This document shows, piece by piece, positions 17,779 to 29,100 of a stretch of DNA of 64,000 nucleotides (positions are counted from its first letter, which is position 1; each line of letters opens with the position of its first letter). Both the position numbers and the translations under genes were made by a program. The notes below the pieces were generated by a model. The model was not told the DNA's origin. It worked only from the letters and a program-made list of their open reading frames with translations, and searched no databases. This DNA comes from Aulostomus chinensis (Eukaryota; Chordata; Actinopteri; Syngnathiformes; Aulostomidae): positions 8,022,001 to 8,086,000 of the forward strand of contig JBBMOA010000001.1 in assembly GCA_037954235.1 (NCBI GenBank), given 5' to 3'.

Positions 17779-17894
17779 TTTTATGAGCTCGTATGAGGAG
17801 ACGTCACCGAGTGCTCTGAGGCACAGAAACTGATTGGCAGAGAGGTGGCATGATGACACGTCATGAAGTGCATTGCAGCACAGCAACTGATTGG
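17779..17894 (-). promoter_or_regulatory. RNA polymerase II promoter of the transposon gene, element 1
   Basis: Reading toward the gene there are two CCAAT boxes (complements of ATTGG at 17890-17894 and 17833-17837), a CRE-like palindrome TGACACGTCA (17854-17863), a second CRE-like site (GACGTCACC, 17800-17808) and the TATA-like CATAAAA (17785-17779). The block is nearly unchanged in element 2 (34403-34518), although intron sequence on the gene side is hardly alignable. That conservation is the main support for a promoter. Confidence 0.6.
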
Positions 17895-17949
17895 CAGAGA
17901 GCTGTCAGATCTGACCATTGAGGAGAGAGCTGAGACTTCACAGAGCCTT

Positions 17950-18650
17950 GTTGCTACGGTTTGAGAGCCCCTCCCTTCTCTGCTCTCTCTCTGCGGTCTG
18001 TGTGAGAGAGGAGAGCAGAGGAGGATTTGGCAGTTTTACTGTGAAAAAAAGTCACAAGTGACTGTATGTTGGTGAAAAGTGGAATGTAAGACCATATTTG
18101 CATAGAGTTTTTCGTCAGGAATTCAATGGTGTGCTTTACAAATGTGTGGGGGTTATATTTTAGATTTTGAAAGTGTTTGTTTGAGAGTATGTACCATGAG
18201 GCCAGATGTGCTCCTCTTTAGGTTTACATGACAACTGACAAATAATCTGCCAACTGCCATGTGTGTCAGTGTGGAGAGCAGAGCAGGATGTAGACATTTT
18301 TAATGTGTGAAAAGCATACAGCTGTGCACATGTTGCGTAAAAGTGCAAACTAATACCACATTTGTAGATGGCGGGTTTTCCGAAGCCGTGTGATGTGTAT
18401 TTGTGGCTTGTGAAGTTTGTTTTTGAGAGCAGGTAGTGTATGGAGAGGTAGCCTGTCCCTATCCTATCACAGGTGACAGCTGTTGCTGTAGCTGGACCTC
18501 CCCAACTGTTCTCTGTTATCTACGTGAGAGTGGAGAGGTGCAGAGTGGAGATGTGAGATGTGTTTGTGAGCATGTAGTTTACGATGAGATAGCCTGTATG
18601 TATCCTAGCACAGGTGACAGCTGTCGCTGTAGCTGCACCTCCCAGCAGAG
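17950..18650 (-). repeat. Degenerate subrepeats upstream of the promoter, element 1
   Basis: Three diverged copies of the roughly 240-base internal subrepeat of the short units follow each other. They can be recognised by GAGCCCCTCCCTTCTCTGCT, TCAGGAATTCAATGGTGTGC and GTTTGAGAGTATGTACCATG. The first lies beside the promoter. They supply direct repeats to the left end (4290-4460). Confidence 0.65.
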
Positions 18651-19691
18651 CTGAGAGCCGGCCATTTAAGAGCCCCTCCCTTCTCTGCTCGCTCTCTGCC
18701 ATCTCTGTCAGAGCTGAGAGCAGAGGAGGATTTGGCAGTTTAACTGTGAAACACAGTCATAACTCAGCATATGTGGGTCAAAAGTGGAATGTAAAGACAT
18801 CAGTGCGTAGAGTTTTTTCTCAGGAATTCAACGGTGTGCTTTTTGAAGGTGTGAGTGTTTTAGTTTAGAAGCTACAAGTGTTTGTTTGAGAGTATGTACA
18901 TGAGGGCAGAGACCCTCCAATTGTGGTTTCCATGACTACAGTAAACAAATCTCTGCCATCTGTGCAGGAGTTGAGAGCAGCCGAAAAGTGTACATTTTTA
19001 GTGTGTGAAAATCAAATAACTCCGCATATGTTGCTTGTAAGTGGAATATAATACCATATTTTTGTAGAGATTTTTCTGAGGAATCCAGTGGTGTGTTTTG
19101 TGAAGCTGTGAGAGTTTCAGTGTAGACGTGAGAAGCATTTGTTTGAGAGTATGTACCATGAGAGGACACAGCCTCCCCATTGACTTCCATTGTAACGTAA
19201 AACGTGTCTCCCCGACTTTGACGGCTTATAAAATGGGAACCGATTGGATTTTGAAAAAACCTTTAAAGATTTTTGAAGAGCAGTGTTGGGAGAGTCATGT
19301 GTGAAAGTGTGGAAGCAATACCATTAACGGCCTAGGAGGAGATAGATTTTGTTCGGGGAGTAAAAAATTTCTTTTTTTGACAGTTTTGTCCAATTTGTGG
19401 ACATTGTGTTGTAGATAGGTGAGAGGTCAGAGTGTATGAATTTTTCGTCTTAATGAGACGATTCCAACGGTGTTGGTCCCATGTCTGTGGGACATTCGTG
19501 AAAGCAGTTATAACGATTCTAATTTTTGTGTACTTTTGTAGCTCTGTAGGTGGCGCTATTGAGTTTTTCCGGATTTTTTTTTTTAAATATCGAATTTTTC
19601 GCCGGACCGGACGTGCGTGCAAAATTTCAGCGAATTTCATGCATGTTCAGGGGGTCAAATTAAGCGTTTAAGATGTCGCGGAAGAAAGAAA

Positions 19692-19726
<35 letters not shown>

Positions 19727-19734
19727 CGCAGCAA
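19692..19734. repeat. (AAT)n microsatellite between body and 5' module, element 1
   Basis: A run of AAT units separates the unit body (ending AAGAAAGAAAG) from the terminal module. This is the same place where most module-less units are joined to their neighbour. Confidence 0.9.
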
Positions 19735-19909
19735 TTTCAGATATAATTTTTGCCACCATTGGTTTCAATGGGGGACCTCACCCCCCTGTCCCCCCCCGGA
19801 CCCTCCTGTGATGTTTTTAGAGGCCTGTGATGCTCCTAAGTGTGTGTTTTTACTGCTTTTAGCGCTGACTTCGTGTCTCTCTGACTTCGAAACATAATAG
19901 GGTCTTCGC

Positions 19910-19938
19910 CCAGAAGTACCTTCTGGCTCAGGCCCTAA
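19910..19938 (-). other. Helentron 5' terminus of element 1: hairpin and inverted repeat
   Basis: CCAGAAG-TAC-CTTCTGG (19910-19926) is a 7-base stem directly next to GGCTCAGGCCCTAA (19925-19938), the inverted partner of 4169-4182. In element sense this is the 5' end, TTAGGGCCTGAGCC. The conserved block GGCGAAGACCCTATTATG follows on the element strand. Confidence 0.72.
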
Positions 19939-19940
19939 TT

Positions 19941-21150
19941 AAAGCTGCAAGCAGCGTTGTTAGGGCCTGAGCCCCCGCCTAACCGCGGCCGGATCGCCGG
20001 CCCCAATCCAACGGTGTAATCGGCAAATCCCTAGGCCTTGTAGTTTAGGAGATACGAGCCTCAGTGCGCTGCACAGCGCGAGTGCAGAGTTGAGAGCCGG
20101 CCCTTTAAGAGCCCCTCCCTTCTCTGCTCGCTCTCTGCCATCTCTGTCAGAGTGGAGAGCAGAGGAGGATTTGGCAGTTTTACTGTGAAAACCAGTCATA
20201 ACTCAGCACATGTGGGTCAAAAGTGGAATGTAAAGACATCAGTGCGTAGAGTTTTTTCTCAGGAATTCAATGGTGTGTTTTCTGAAGGTGTGAGTGTTTT
20301 AGTTTAGAAGCTACAAGTGTTTGTTTGAGAGTATGTACATGAGGGCAGAGACCCTCCAATTGTGGTTTCCATGACTACAGTAAACAAATCTCTGCCATCT
20401 GTGCAGGAGTGGAGAGCAGCTAAAAAATGCACATTTTTAGTGTGTGAAAAGTAAATAACTCTGCATTTGTTGCTTGGAAGTGGAATATAATTCCATATTT
20501 TTGTAGAGATTTTTCTGAGGAATCCAGTGGTGTGTTTTGTGAAGCTGTGAGAGTTTCAGTGTAGACGTGACAAGCGTTTGTTCGAGAGTATGTACCATGA
20601 GAGGACACGGCCACCCCATTGACTTCCATTGTAAGCGTGAAACGTGTCTCCCCGACTTTGACGGCTTATAAAATCCAAACCGAGCGCGTAGTATATTATT
20701 CTTACTGAACTTTTAATCAGCACAGTTGGGAGAGTAATGTGTGAAAGTTTGGAAGCGATGCCATTTACGGTTTAGGAGGAGATAGATTTTGTTCGGGAGT
20801 AAAAAAAGTCTAAATTTTGACAGTTTTGTCCAATTTGTGGACATTGTGTTGTAGATAGGTGAGAGGTCAGAGTGTATGAATTGTTCGTCTTGCTGAGACG
20901 ATTCCAACGGTGTTGGTCCCATGTCTGTGGGACATTCGTGTTAGCAGTTATAGGGCTCCCAATTTTTTGCGAGTTTTTTGGCTCCCTAGGTGGCGCTATT
21001 GAGTTTTTGCGAAATTTTTTTTTTAAATATAAAATTTTTTGCCAGACCGGACGTGTTTGCAAAATTTCAGCGAATTTCATGCATGTTCAGGGGGTCAAAT
21101 TAAGCGTTAAAGTGGCGGCGGAAAAAGAAAGAATAATAATAATAATAATT
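19941..21150 (-). mobile_element. Short Helentron unit between the two long elements
   Basis: A 1210-base unit without a 5' module. It ends in AAGAAAGAATAATAATAAT and directly abuts the 3' end of element 2. It is the only sequence between the two autonomous elements. Confidence 0.85.
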
Positions 21151-21807
21151 AAAGCTGCAAGCAGCGTTGTTAGGGCCTGAGCCCCCGCCTAACCGCGGCC
21201 GGATCGCCGGCCCGAATCCAACGGTGTCATCGGCAAATCCCTAGGCCTTGTAGTTTAGGAGATACGAGCCTCAGTGCGCTGCACAGTGTGAGTGCAGAGC
21301 TGAGAGCCGGCCCTTTAAGAGCCCCTCCCTTCTCTGCTCGCTCTCTGCCATCTGTGTCAGAGCTGAGAGCAGAGGAGGATTTGGCAGTTTAACTGTGAAA
21401 CACAGTCATAACTCAGCATATGTGGGTCAAAAGTTGAAAGTAAAGACATCAGTGCGTAGAGTTTTTTGTCAGGAATTCAATGGTGTGTTTTCTGAAGGTG
21501 TGAGTGTTTTAGTTTAGAAGCTACAAGTGTTTGTTTGAGAGTATGTACATGAGGGCAGAGAAGCTGCCTTTTGGTTTCCATGACAACAGATAACAAATCT
21601 CTACCATCTTTTTTAGACTGAAGGGCAGAGGAGGATTCTGCCAGTTTTACTGTTAAAAACAGTCATTAACTCTCCATATGTTGGCCAATAGTAATATTTT
21701 AGACCATCTTTTTCAGTTGTGACTCCAAGTGCTGAGCTGACAGCATTGATCCGTCTGCCTGTCATCTTCTGTCCTACCTTTGTCTAAGTTTGATGTGCTT
21801 CTCCTAG

Positions 21808-22138
21808 TGAAGGTGTTGAATGACATCATCAATCCCAGGGTGATGGAGAAGTGCTCCTCCATCCATGTTGGTATCAAAGTGGTGAGAGTTGAAGTTGAGG
21901 AGGTAGAAGCTCCAGTTGGACCCAAAGTGTGACTGCAGATGTGACAGCTTCATATTGACCCTTGTGTTCATCATTGTCTGTGCTACCTGTTGGCTGTCAC
22001 TTTACTGTGGTTCTTCCAGTTAAGTTGCTGAATATCATCAAGCATGAATGTGGCAAAATACAGCATTGAAAACAGGACATTTGACTGGATTAGAAAGTTC
22101 AACATTCATTGTCCATGTACAGTTATTGTGACAATAAA
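21808..22138 (+). pseudogene. Possible captured gene 3' exon, copy in element 2
   Basis: This matches 4805-5139 of element 1: the same acceptor, the same 40-codon frame (21810-21932) and AATAAA at 22133-22138. The downstream non-coding part shows small indels relative to element 1. The product is not recognised. Confidence 0.3.
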
Positions 22139-22336
22139 AGACAGACATCAGCTGTGGTGAACATGGGAATTTATTTACTGATTAGTTTGAACAAAAGGTC
22201 AATTAGAGACAGTCACTGCATGTGTAACAAAATGGAAATTATAAATCTGAAGTCAAATAAAAATGCATTTAGAACATACAGTGAACATAATGAAAGTAAT
22301 TTAGAACTGAAATGAAATTTCTCCCCGTTGGGGTTC

Positions 22337-22640
22337 AATGAACAAACTATTTACAAGTTTAGTGAAAGAAACCCAACATTCCCACATGAGCAAGCACTTG
22401 GCGACGGTGGTGAGGAAAAACTCCCTTTTACAGGAAGAAACCTCAGGCAGAACCAGGCTCAAAGTGGGCGGCCACCTGCCTGGACCGGTTGGGGTTGAAA
22501 GGGAGAGGGAGAGAGATGGGGCTGGGGTGGAGAGGGGAGATAGACTTGGGGGTGAGGGGCGGGGGCAGTGGGAGAAGAGGAGAGATACAGAGAGAGAGAG
22601 AGAGACAAAGAGGGAGGGGGCTGAGAGGAGAGACAACAGG
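22337..22640. repeat. Teleost-type repeat segment and GA-rich tract, element 2
   Basis: Counterpart of 5340-5640 in element 1. The first half is almost unchanged and the GA-rich half (22496-22640) differs by indels. Confidence 0.5.
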
Positions 22641-22914
22641 CAAAAATACATACAGAATACATTTATAAAACATTCATAAGAGACCAACAGCAATAATGTG
22701 ACAGACAGTGACTCACAACAACTATAAATGACCAACAACAACTATAAATAACAACTACAACAACGTGCTGTGACCCATGATTGTCACGCAGCACGAGTGG
22801 AACCATGATTCGTGGAGCTAAACTACCAACTCATAGTCACTACAAAACTGCAGTAAGTGCAGTGCGTGACAGTGGAATAAGTTAATAAATACATGAATAA
22901 ATACCTTAAAAACC

Positions 22915-22934
22915 GTGCATGTCAAGACATGCAC
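22915..22934. other. Perfect 9-bp hairpin after the stop codon, element 2
   Basis: Identical to 5956-5975: GTGCATGTC-AA-GACATGCAC. Confidence 0.6.
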
Positions 22935-23154
22935 AGAATAAATAGCCAAAGTTAAAAAGGTTAAAAAAGTTAAAAAGATTAAAAAGGGCACAGAGAGGTG
23001 GAGTGGGACTTTCTATACTAACAAATGCCAACAGTCATGCCAGGCTTCCTATCAACAACAGGTCCGAGTCAACTTGTCCTACCAGCACACACAGAGCCAA
23101 CTGAGCTGACATGAGGCTAGTATTTGACCTGGGACAGCCATGTAGCTTTGACAC

Positions 23155-26100
23155 TCAGTCATCCTGGTGGTCAGAATCGCCCTGGAAATCCTCAAAGTCA
23201 CCCAAGCTAAACAAACTGGCGAGGTCATCTAACTCCCCCTGATCATCTGAAACAGAAAACCTACACAGGATCCCTTCGTGATCGCTGAAGTAGGCTGGCC
23301 AGACTGCACATTCCACGTCGTACTGTGACGTTTTAACGTAAACGTGGTCAATTAGCGTCCCCTTTTCTGTGGTCTCTTGTGTCACGTGTTGGGTGAACCC
23401 CTTTTCTTCCATAAATTTACAAATTGATGACCCTTTCAAAATGTTCTCGTTAAAGTCTCCCATGACTACAACAGTGTTACTTGTCGGAGTTAACCAGTCA
23501 AGCAACCTCCCCACATTGCCTTTGAACAGCAAATTTGGATACGCTGGTGGACGGTAAATGACGGCCAGGGAAATGCTCAATTTTTTGTGCAGGCACACCA
23601 AGCACTCCAGATTGAAATCGGGTACCTGCAGAATGTCGACGTCCGAATGGGCTAAACTATACAGGCCGACGCCACCGCGTTCTAACTGCTGGAATTTGGA
23701 GAATGTGGGGTCAGCGGCGCTGTAACACAGAGACCGAGGACGACTGTGGAAATCGTAGCCAGAGATTTGCACACAGTCCAATGAGGACTGTGCAGTGAGC
23801 CATGTTTCTGTGACAGCAATGCAGTTAAGCTGCAAATGCTGCGTGCAGGACACCAAGTCTAGCAGGTGGCGACTTAAACTTTGTACGTTCATCAAATACA
23901 CCGCGAACTGTGTATTTGATGAAGGCTGCTCAATCAAAAATGGAGGCATGCTAGCCATGGCCTCCTTAATGGTGTCCTTGCAGTAAATGGCCTTTTCTTC
24001 AAAGTCCTTGATGATCAGTCCCGACAAGGCCCTAACACGACTGAGAGCTACATACGCCTGCCCAGGTGCAAATACCTTCTTTAAACTGACAACAGCCTGG
24101 TCTACAGTCAACCCCTGTACTTTGTGGACTGTACAAGCCCACGCTAGCCTGAGGGGAAACTGCACCCGCACACAACCGCGCTTCCTGGTCTTCTCCCTGT
24201 CTGGTTCAATAGCAGTAGAATGCCTGTATTCTACTGCTGCGTGTGGACGCTCTGTCCTCCTCTGTCTGCCAATGTTGTCGTCATCGAACTTGACGTAAAT
24301 TCTCAGAGGAAATGTGGGGTCGGGGCCAAATTCAATGTAGCTGACAGTGCCACACGCGCCATTGACCAGACCGTCCTGGACGTCGACGTTACGACAGAGC
24401 ATAACCCTGGCGTTTTTGGCCAAACACAATTTAGATTCCAAACACGTGCCCTGCCCCTTGCTAATGATTCCAGGTTCCAATTTGCCGGTTTTGCGGTTCG
24501 GCGTAAAGTCTTTAGAGTCAATTTCAACATAATCTGGGCACGTGCGGAACAACTGGTTCAAATTAAATTCTTCCACTTGCACATTTGTGGTGAAAATATG
24601 CAAGGCCGAGCTATCTTCCCCTGTCTCTCGCGATTTCAAAATTTGGACGTCGCCGTCTAACATGGGGGTTTTCTTGGAACGCACCCGAAGCCTGTTCAAC
24701 ATCTCAGCAAAGGAGCTGTCCTTCTGTCTGACGACAGTAGTCAGCTCCACCACGCTAAAGTGGCACCACAGGTCCACACCAACCTGACCAGCGTACAGCG
24801 GCTTCCCTTTAACGGGAGGCAACTGGTAGAAGTCACCGACGGCTATGACGCTAACATTACCAAATGGGGAAAAGTCACCGGTCTGTTTTAGCTGCCTCAA
24901 CCTGCCGTGAACGTATGCCAACAGATTGTGATCAACCATGCTAATCTCATCAATGATGACAATTTGGAGGTCTCTAAATGTGGCCCTTAGAGAGTTCAGT
25001 TTGTCTTCTCCCAAGGGTGTGTAAGGCAAGCTGGAGTGTGTGCCAATACTCAGCGAGTGATGAATTGTTGCTGCATTTAAAGTGTATGCAGCTATGCCCG
25101 TGGAGGCCATTAACAGAACCGAAATGCTATCTGGTTGATGACAAAGTGTTGCCAGCAGTCTCCCGGCCTCGTACTGAATGGCCCTAATTAAGTGACTTTT
25201 CCCCGTCCCTGCACCGCCTGTCAAAAACACATGCAGAGGCTCTGGGTTCTTACCCATGGCCTTCTGCAGACACCACTGTCTAACTTTGTTGAAGACAGCC
25301 ATTTGCGTCTCGTTCAGAGACCTAACTAAGGCCAAGCCGTCACTTCTGGGCAAAATGCTCCTGTTCCTCTCCAAAAACACATCTGTTTTTGGTTTGGCAG
25401 CCGCCAAATCGGGAACATTTTGTAAGGCGTCGGCCAAATGCTCATCAGCATTTTCGCCTTGCCTTTGCTCTTTCATCTCCTCTAAACACTCGAGGCGTTC
25501 CGCTTCCAGCTCAGGACAGAGCTCCCCCCAAACATCCTCATCGACCTGACCTTGCTGAGCAATCTCCTCAGCGTGATCCAACTCAGGACAATCGACCTCA
25601 AACCTGGCCCTGTTCTCATCGACGACGCTTTGAACCGACTTCATCGAACCGTCCCTGAACCTAACCTCTCCATCCTTATAGAACTGACTGAACAGATGAA
25701 ACCCCTCAGGTTTCAGATCTGCGTCAATTCTGTAATGGAGATACATCTGAAGCAGACTCTGATAGTGTGCTTCCTCTTGCTTTTCTAAATCAAACCGCAT
25801 GTAGCGCACAACAGCGAACTGAGACCGCGTTCTCCTCGAGATGAAGCCAAGTCCATTCTTCAGTTGAATCATGTTCTTGGACTTTTCATTCTTGCTGAGA
25901 AGACGATACTCAGACGCAAACGTAGCCATACACATGTCGTCAAAAACCTGGTCATCTGGCCTGCTCCTATACCTATCGACTATATTCGGCATCCACATAT
26001 CCTCTGACCTCATGTCACCACAAGCAGCTTTCTGCCTCAACACACTGAGGGGTAAACTCATTCTAACTACATTTGCCCCCGTCGGCACAAAAACGACCTT

Positions 26101-29100
26101 CCTGGAACACTCCCTCAGATGCATGTTCGTTAGCCTGTACACCGACTCCTGGGCACAAACGTCCCTGTTGTGCAAATACACACTTCCTAATTTTTTCAAA
26201 GCCTCTCTAGCAGAGAGATTTGATTGTTTGGATGCTTCTTTTTGTGCGTTGGCCAATAAAAGCCCAATTTCTCTCTCGGCTTTGGTTATATACGAAATGA
26301 TATAAATGATTACTGCATAGGCATCGGTGACAAAGCTAATGTCCATGTTAGCATTCCAGCACTTCAACAATTTCTTATTGTACTGGTTCACCCAGACGTC
26401 CTTTACCCCTCTTTTATAGACTACCCTAGTCTTTGTGTGCAGGCGCTTATAAGCCAGCTCAAAAATGTCCTGATTAATGCCCAGAGTCTGGAACAAGTGG
26501 TCCACGCTAGCGTAGGCCACTTCTCCTGCGTCCGCTTTTTTAACAGCCTTCTTCACGGCTTTCAAAATGGCGTGTGCCGTCTCCTTATTAATGGGATTCG
26601 TGTCTTGAAAACAATTACAGACCGGCACGCTTGTTGACTGAGGATTCTCTCTTGCCTTCGGATCACAGGTACAGGTTTTAATTTCCGTTTTACAAACAAA
26701 AGTTCGTGCCGAAACAACTTTTGGGAAATGGAAGCGACACGTTCCGTGTTTCAGACAGGATTTGGTGTGTCGCCTGGAGTGGGCTTGAACCGATGCCACG
26801 ATAGCCGATAACGTGTCATCGTCAGGGTTTAAGTCGCAGGTGACATATTGGTCAATAAATGCCACCACTTCCTCATCTGTGTTCTTATCAATTTGGGGAG
26901 CCCCCTCAATCCAAAACAGACAGTGGACATGAGGGGAGCCGCGCTGCTGAAATTCTACTCGATAAAAGTAATCTGTGATTTTGCCAATCGGTTGTGAAGG
27001 AGACTTGAGAACCTCATTCAAAAAGCAATGCCACCTGTAATCAAACATCCTCGCGGCTGTCACGGGGTTCCTCCGCAACAGCTCGCACCTGTCTGCCCAC
27101 TCCAAATCCTCCACCGTCTGCGTTCTGCCCTCCTGCTTCAGGATACTGGTCAGGAGATTCTGCCAGCGCAGATCAGCAGACGAAAACGAACAGAACCACG
27201 TCGGAATCCCCAACTGACGGACGCATGCTAACAGGTCCTTCTGAACCGACTGCCAAAAGGCAGGCGTTCCTCGAATGGGCTTCAGAAATCTGAAGCCCTC
27301 GTCGACCTGCAACATCTGCTTCAAAGTGTCCTCGTTCATCAGCATCGCTGCGCTAACCTTCTGGGACTTGTGACCTGCCCTACCCTTACGCCCTGCCACG
27401 GAAACTTTCGAGGACACTTGCTCAGTCTCAGACATGTACTGACTGAAGAAAATGTACTCAACGTTGCCGGAATAGCGGCCATCCGCATGCATAATCCGGT
27501 TGTTGAAGTACCGCGTCAATGTCAACGCTTGCGAGCGCCCGTCGTGAAATGTTTTCCTACCCAGAGGAAACAAGACGGGGAAACACTTGGCCTCGTTCGT
27601 GTGGTCAGAAAGCAGCCTAACTGGACTATTCCCTTCCGCAGGCGCCACGTTGATTATGTCCTCGAAATACTGGTCTAATGCTTCCTGACCAATATCAACA
27701 GGCATAAGACAAGTGTCCTGAAACATGCAGTGCTGCTGTCTGTCATGCAACAGTTCATCTTGAATTATTTCTGTTGAATCATCTATCACGTCGTCTTGAC
27801 CACCTGACGGAGCTGTCACCGCACCCTCTGAAACAACCTGCTTCTGCTCACAAGACTCTGCCCCATCTACGACAGCTCCGTCCTCACCGTCAGACTGAAC
27901 CTCCTCAGTCTCGCCATCGTCCTGGCGACAAAAGTCATTGACCCAATCCTCATTGAAGTCAATGTTCTGGTAAAAAGGATTATTCCTTTTTAAAAAGTGC
28001 AGCGCCTGTCTTACTCGTGTACTGTCGACAAACTGATATCGATAATGTCCCTTGTAGGTCAACTTGCGTTTAAGTTTGACCTGCATCATGGACCCTTCCA
28101 CGCTAGTCCTAGGCAACACATTGGTTGTCTGCACGACATTAGCCGGAACGCATGTTACCGGCCCATGTACTCCGTTCTGCCCCCCTTTAGGCAATGCCAA
28201 CAATTTCATGAACGGAATATGCAGCGCAATCAAGTGTTGCTCCAAGCTATTTAAGCATCCCAGTTCCGGCGGAATGGGATCTGGTGTCAGGTTATTGACC
28301 CAACACTCAGCTGGAATCTGCCCTTTGGAAATTTTACTGTGACACGTATGGCAGATCCAAAGTTCCCCTCTACAAGCTGCCAACCCACAAGGCACAACAC
28401 AATCACTACCACACCTATGCAAATACGTGTCACTTATGCATCGGTTAGCAACGGCAACTCTAGCAGAATTTCCAGCGTACATTTCATAGCTACAACCCAG
28501 CACCTGAGTTCTGAACAACAACCGATGACACACACAACAGATGAACTCAGGGCCGTCTCTAACCTTTTCCAAGAATTGTTCCATGACAAAGTCAAAGTCT
28601 CGATACTTTTCAGCTCTTTTTGTCCTATGTAATTTAACAGTGGCAATAACTTTTCTCTTAAATTCGGAACTGCCATGATACTTTTTTGTTATAAATGTCT
28701 TCTGTTTGGATATAATTTTTTGTTGATGCTTGATGTCGTCTCTATATTTGACAACACTTCTGGCTTTAACGCTCTGCCTATGCTTGATGTCATCTCTATA
28801 TTTGACAACACTTCTGGCTTTAACATTCTGTCTATGTTTGGTGTTATGTCTATATTTAACAGCGCTTCTGGATTTTAAATTTTGTCTATGTTGGAGATTG
28901 TCTCTATATTTTTCTATACTCTTGGCTATCACACTGAGTCTGTACTGGATGTTTTGTTGATATTTGACTATACTTAGAGCTTTACTTCTAGTTTTAACCT
29001 TTTCTCTATGCTGGGGATTCTGTTGGTAATTGAGTCTACTCTTTACTTTAACACTCTGTTTATATGCTAAATGCGTGTGATATTTATTGAGCTTTTGTAG

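Larger units (their letters stand above)
4150..19940 (-). mobile_element. Long autonomous Helentron (Helitron2), element 1
   Basis: This is a 15.8 kb rolling-circle transposon with one intact spliced gene on the minus strand. In element sense the 5' end is at 19938, with ATIR TTAGGGCCTGAGCC and its hairpin. The 3' end is at 4150, with subterminal ATIR GGCTCAGGCCCTAA, hairpin and TTTAAT. Parts in element sense are: 5' module (19938-19732); a body shared with the short units (to about 18650); degenerate subrepeats (18650-17950); promoter; ten coding exons; 3' UTR (6194 to about 5160); a possible captured exon (4805-5139, opposite strand); and a terminal direct repeat (about 4450-4150). Insertion boundaries are inferred from the array period, since no empty site is available. 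Confidence 0.8.
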
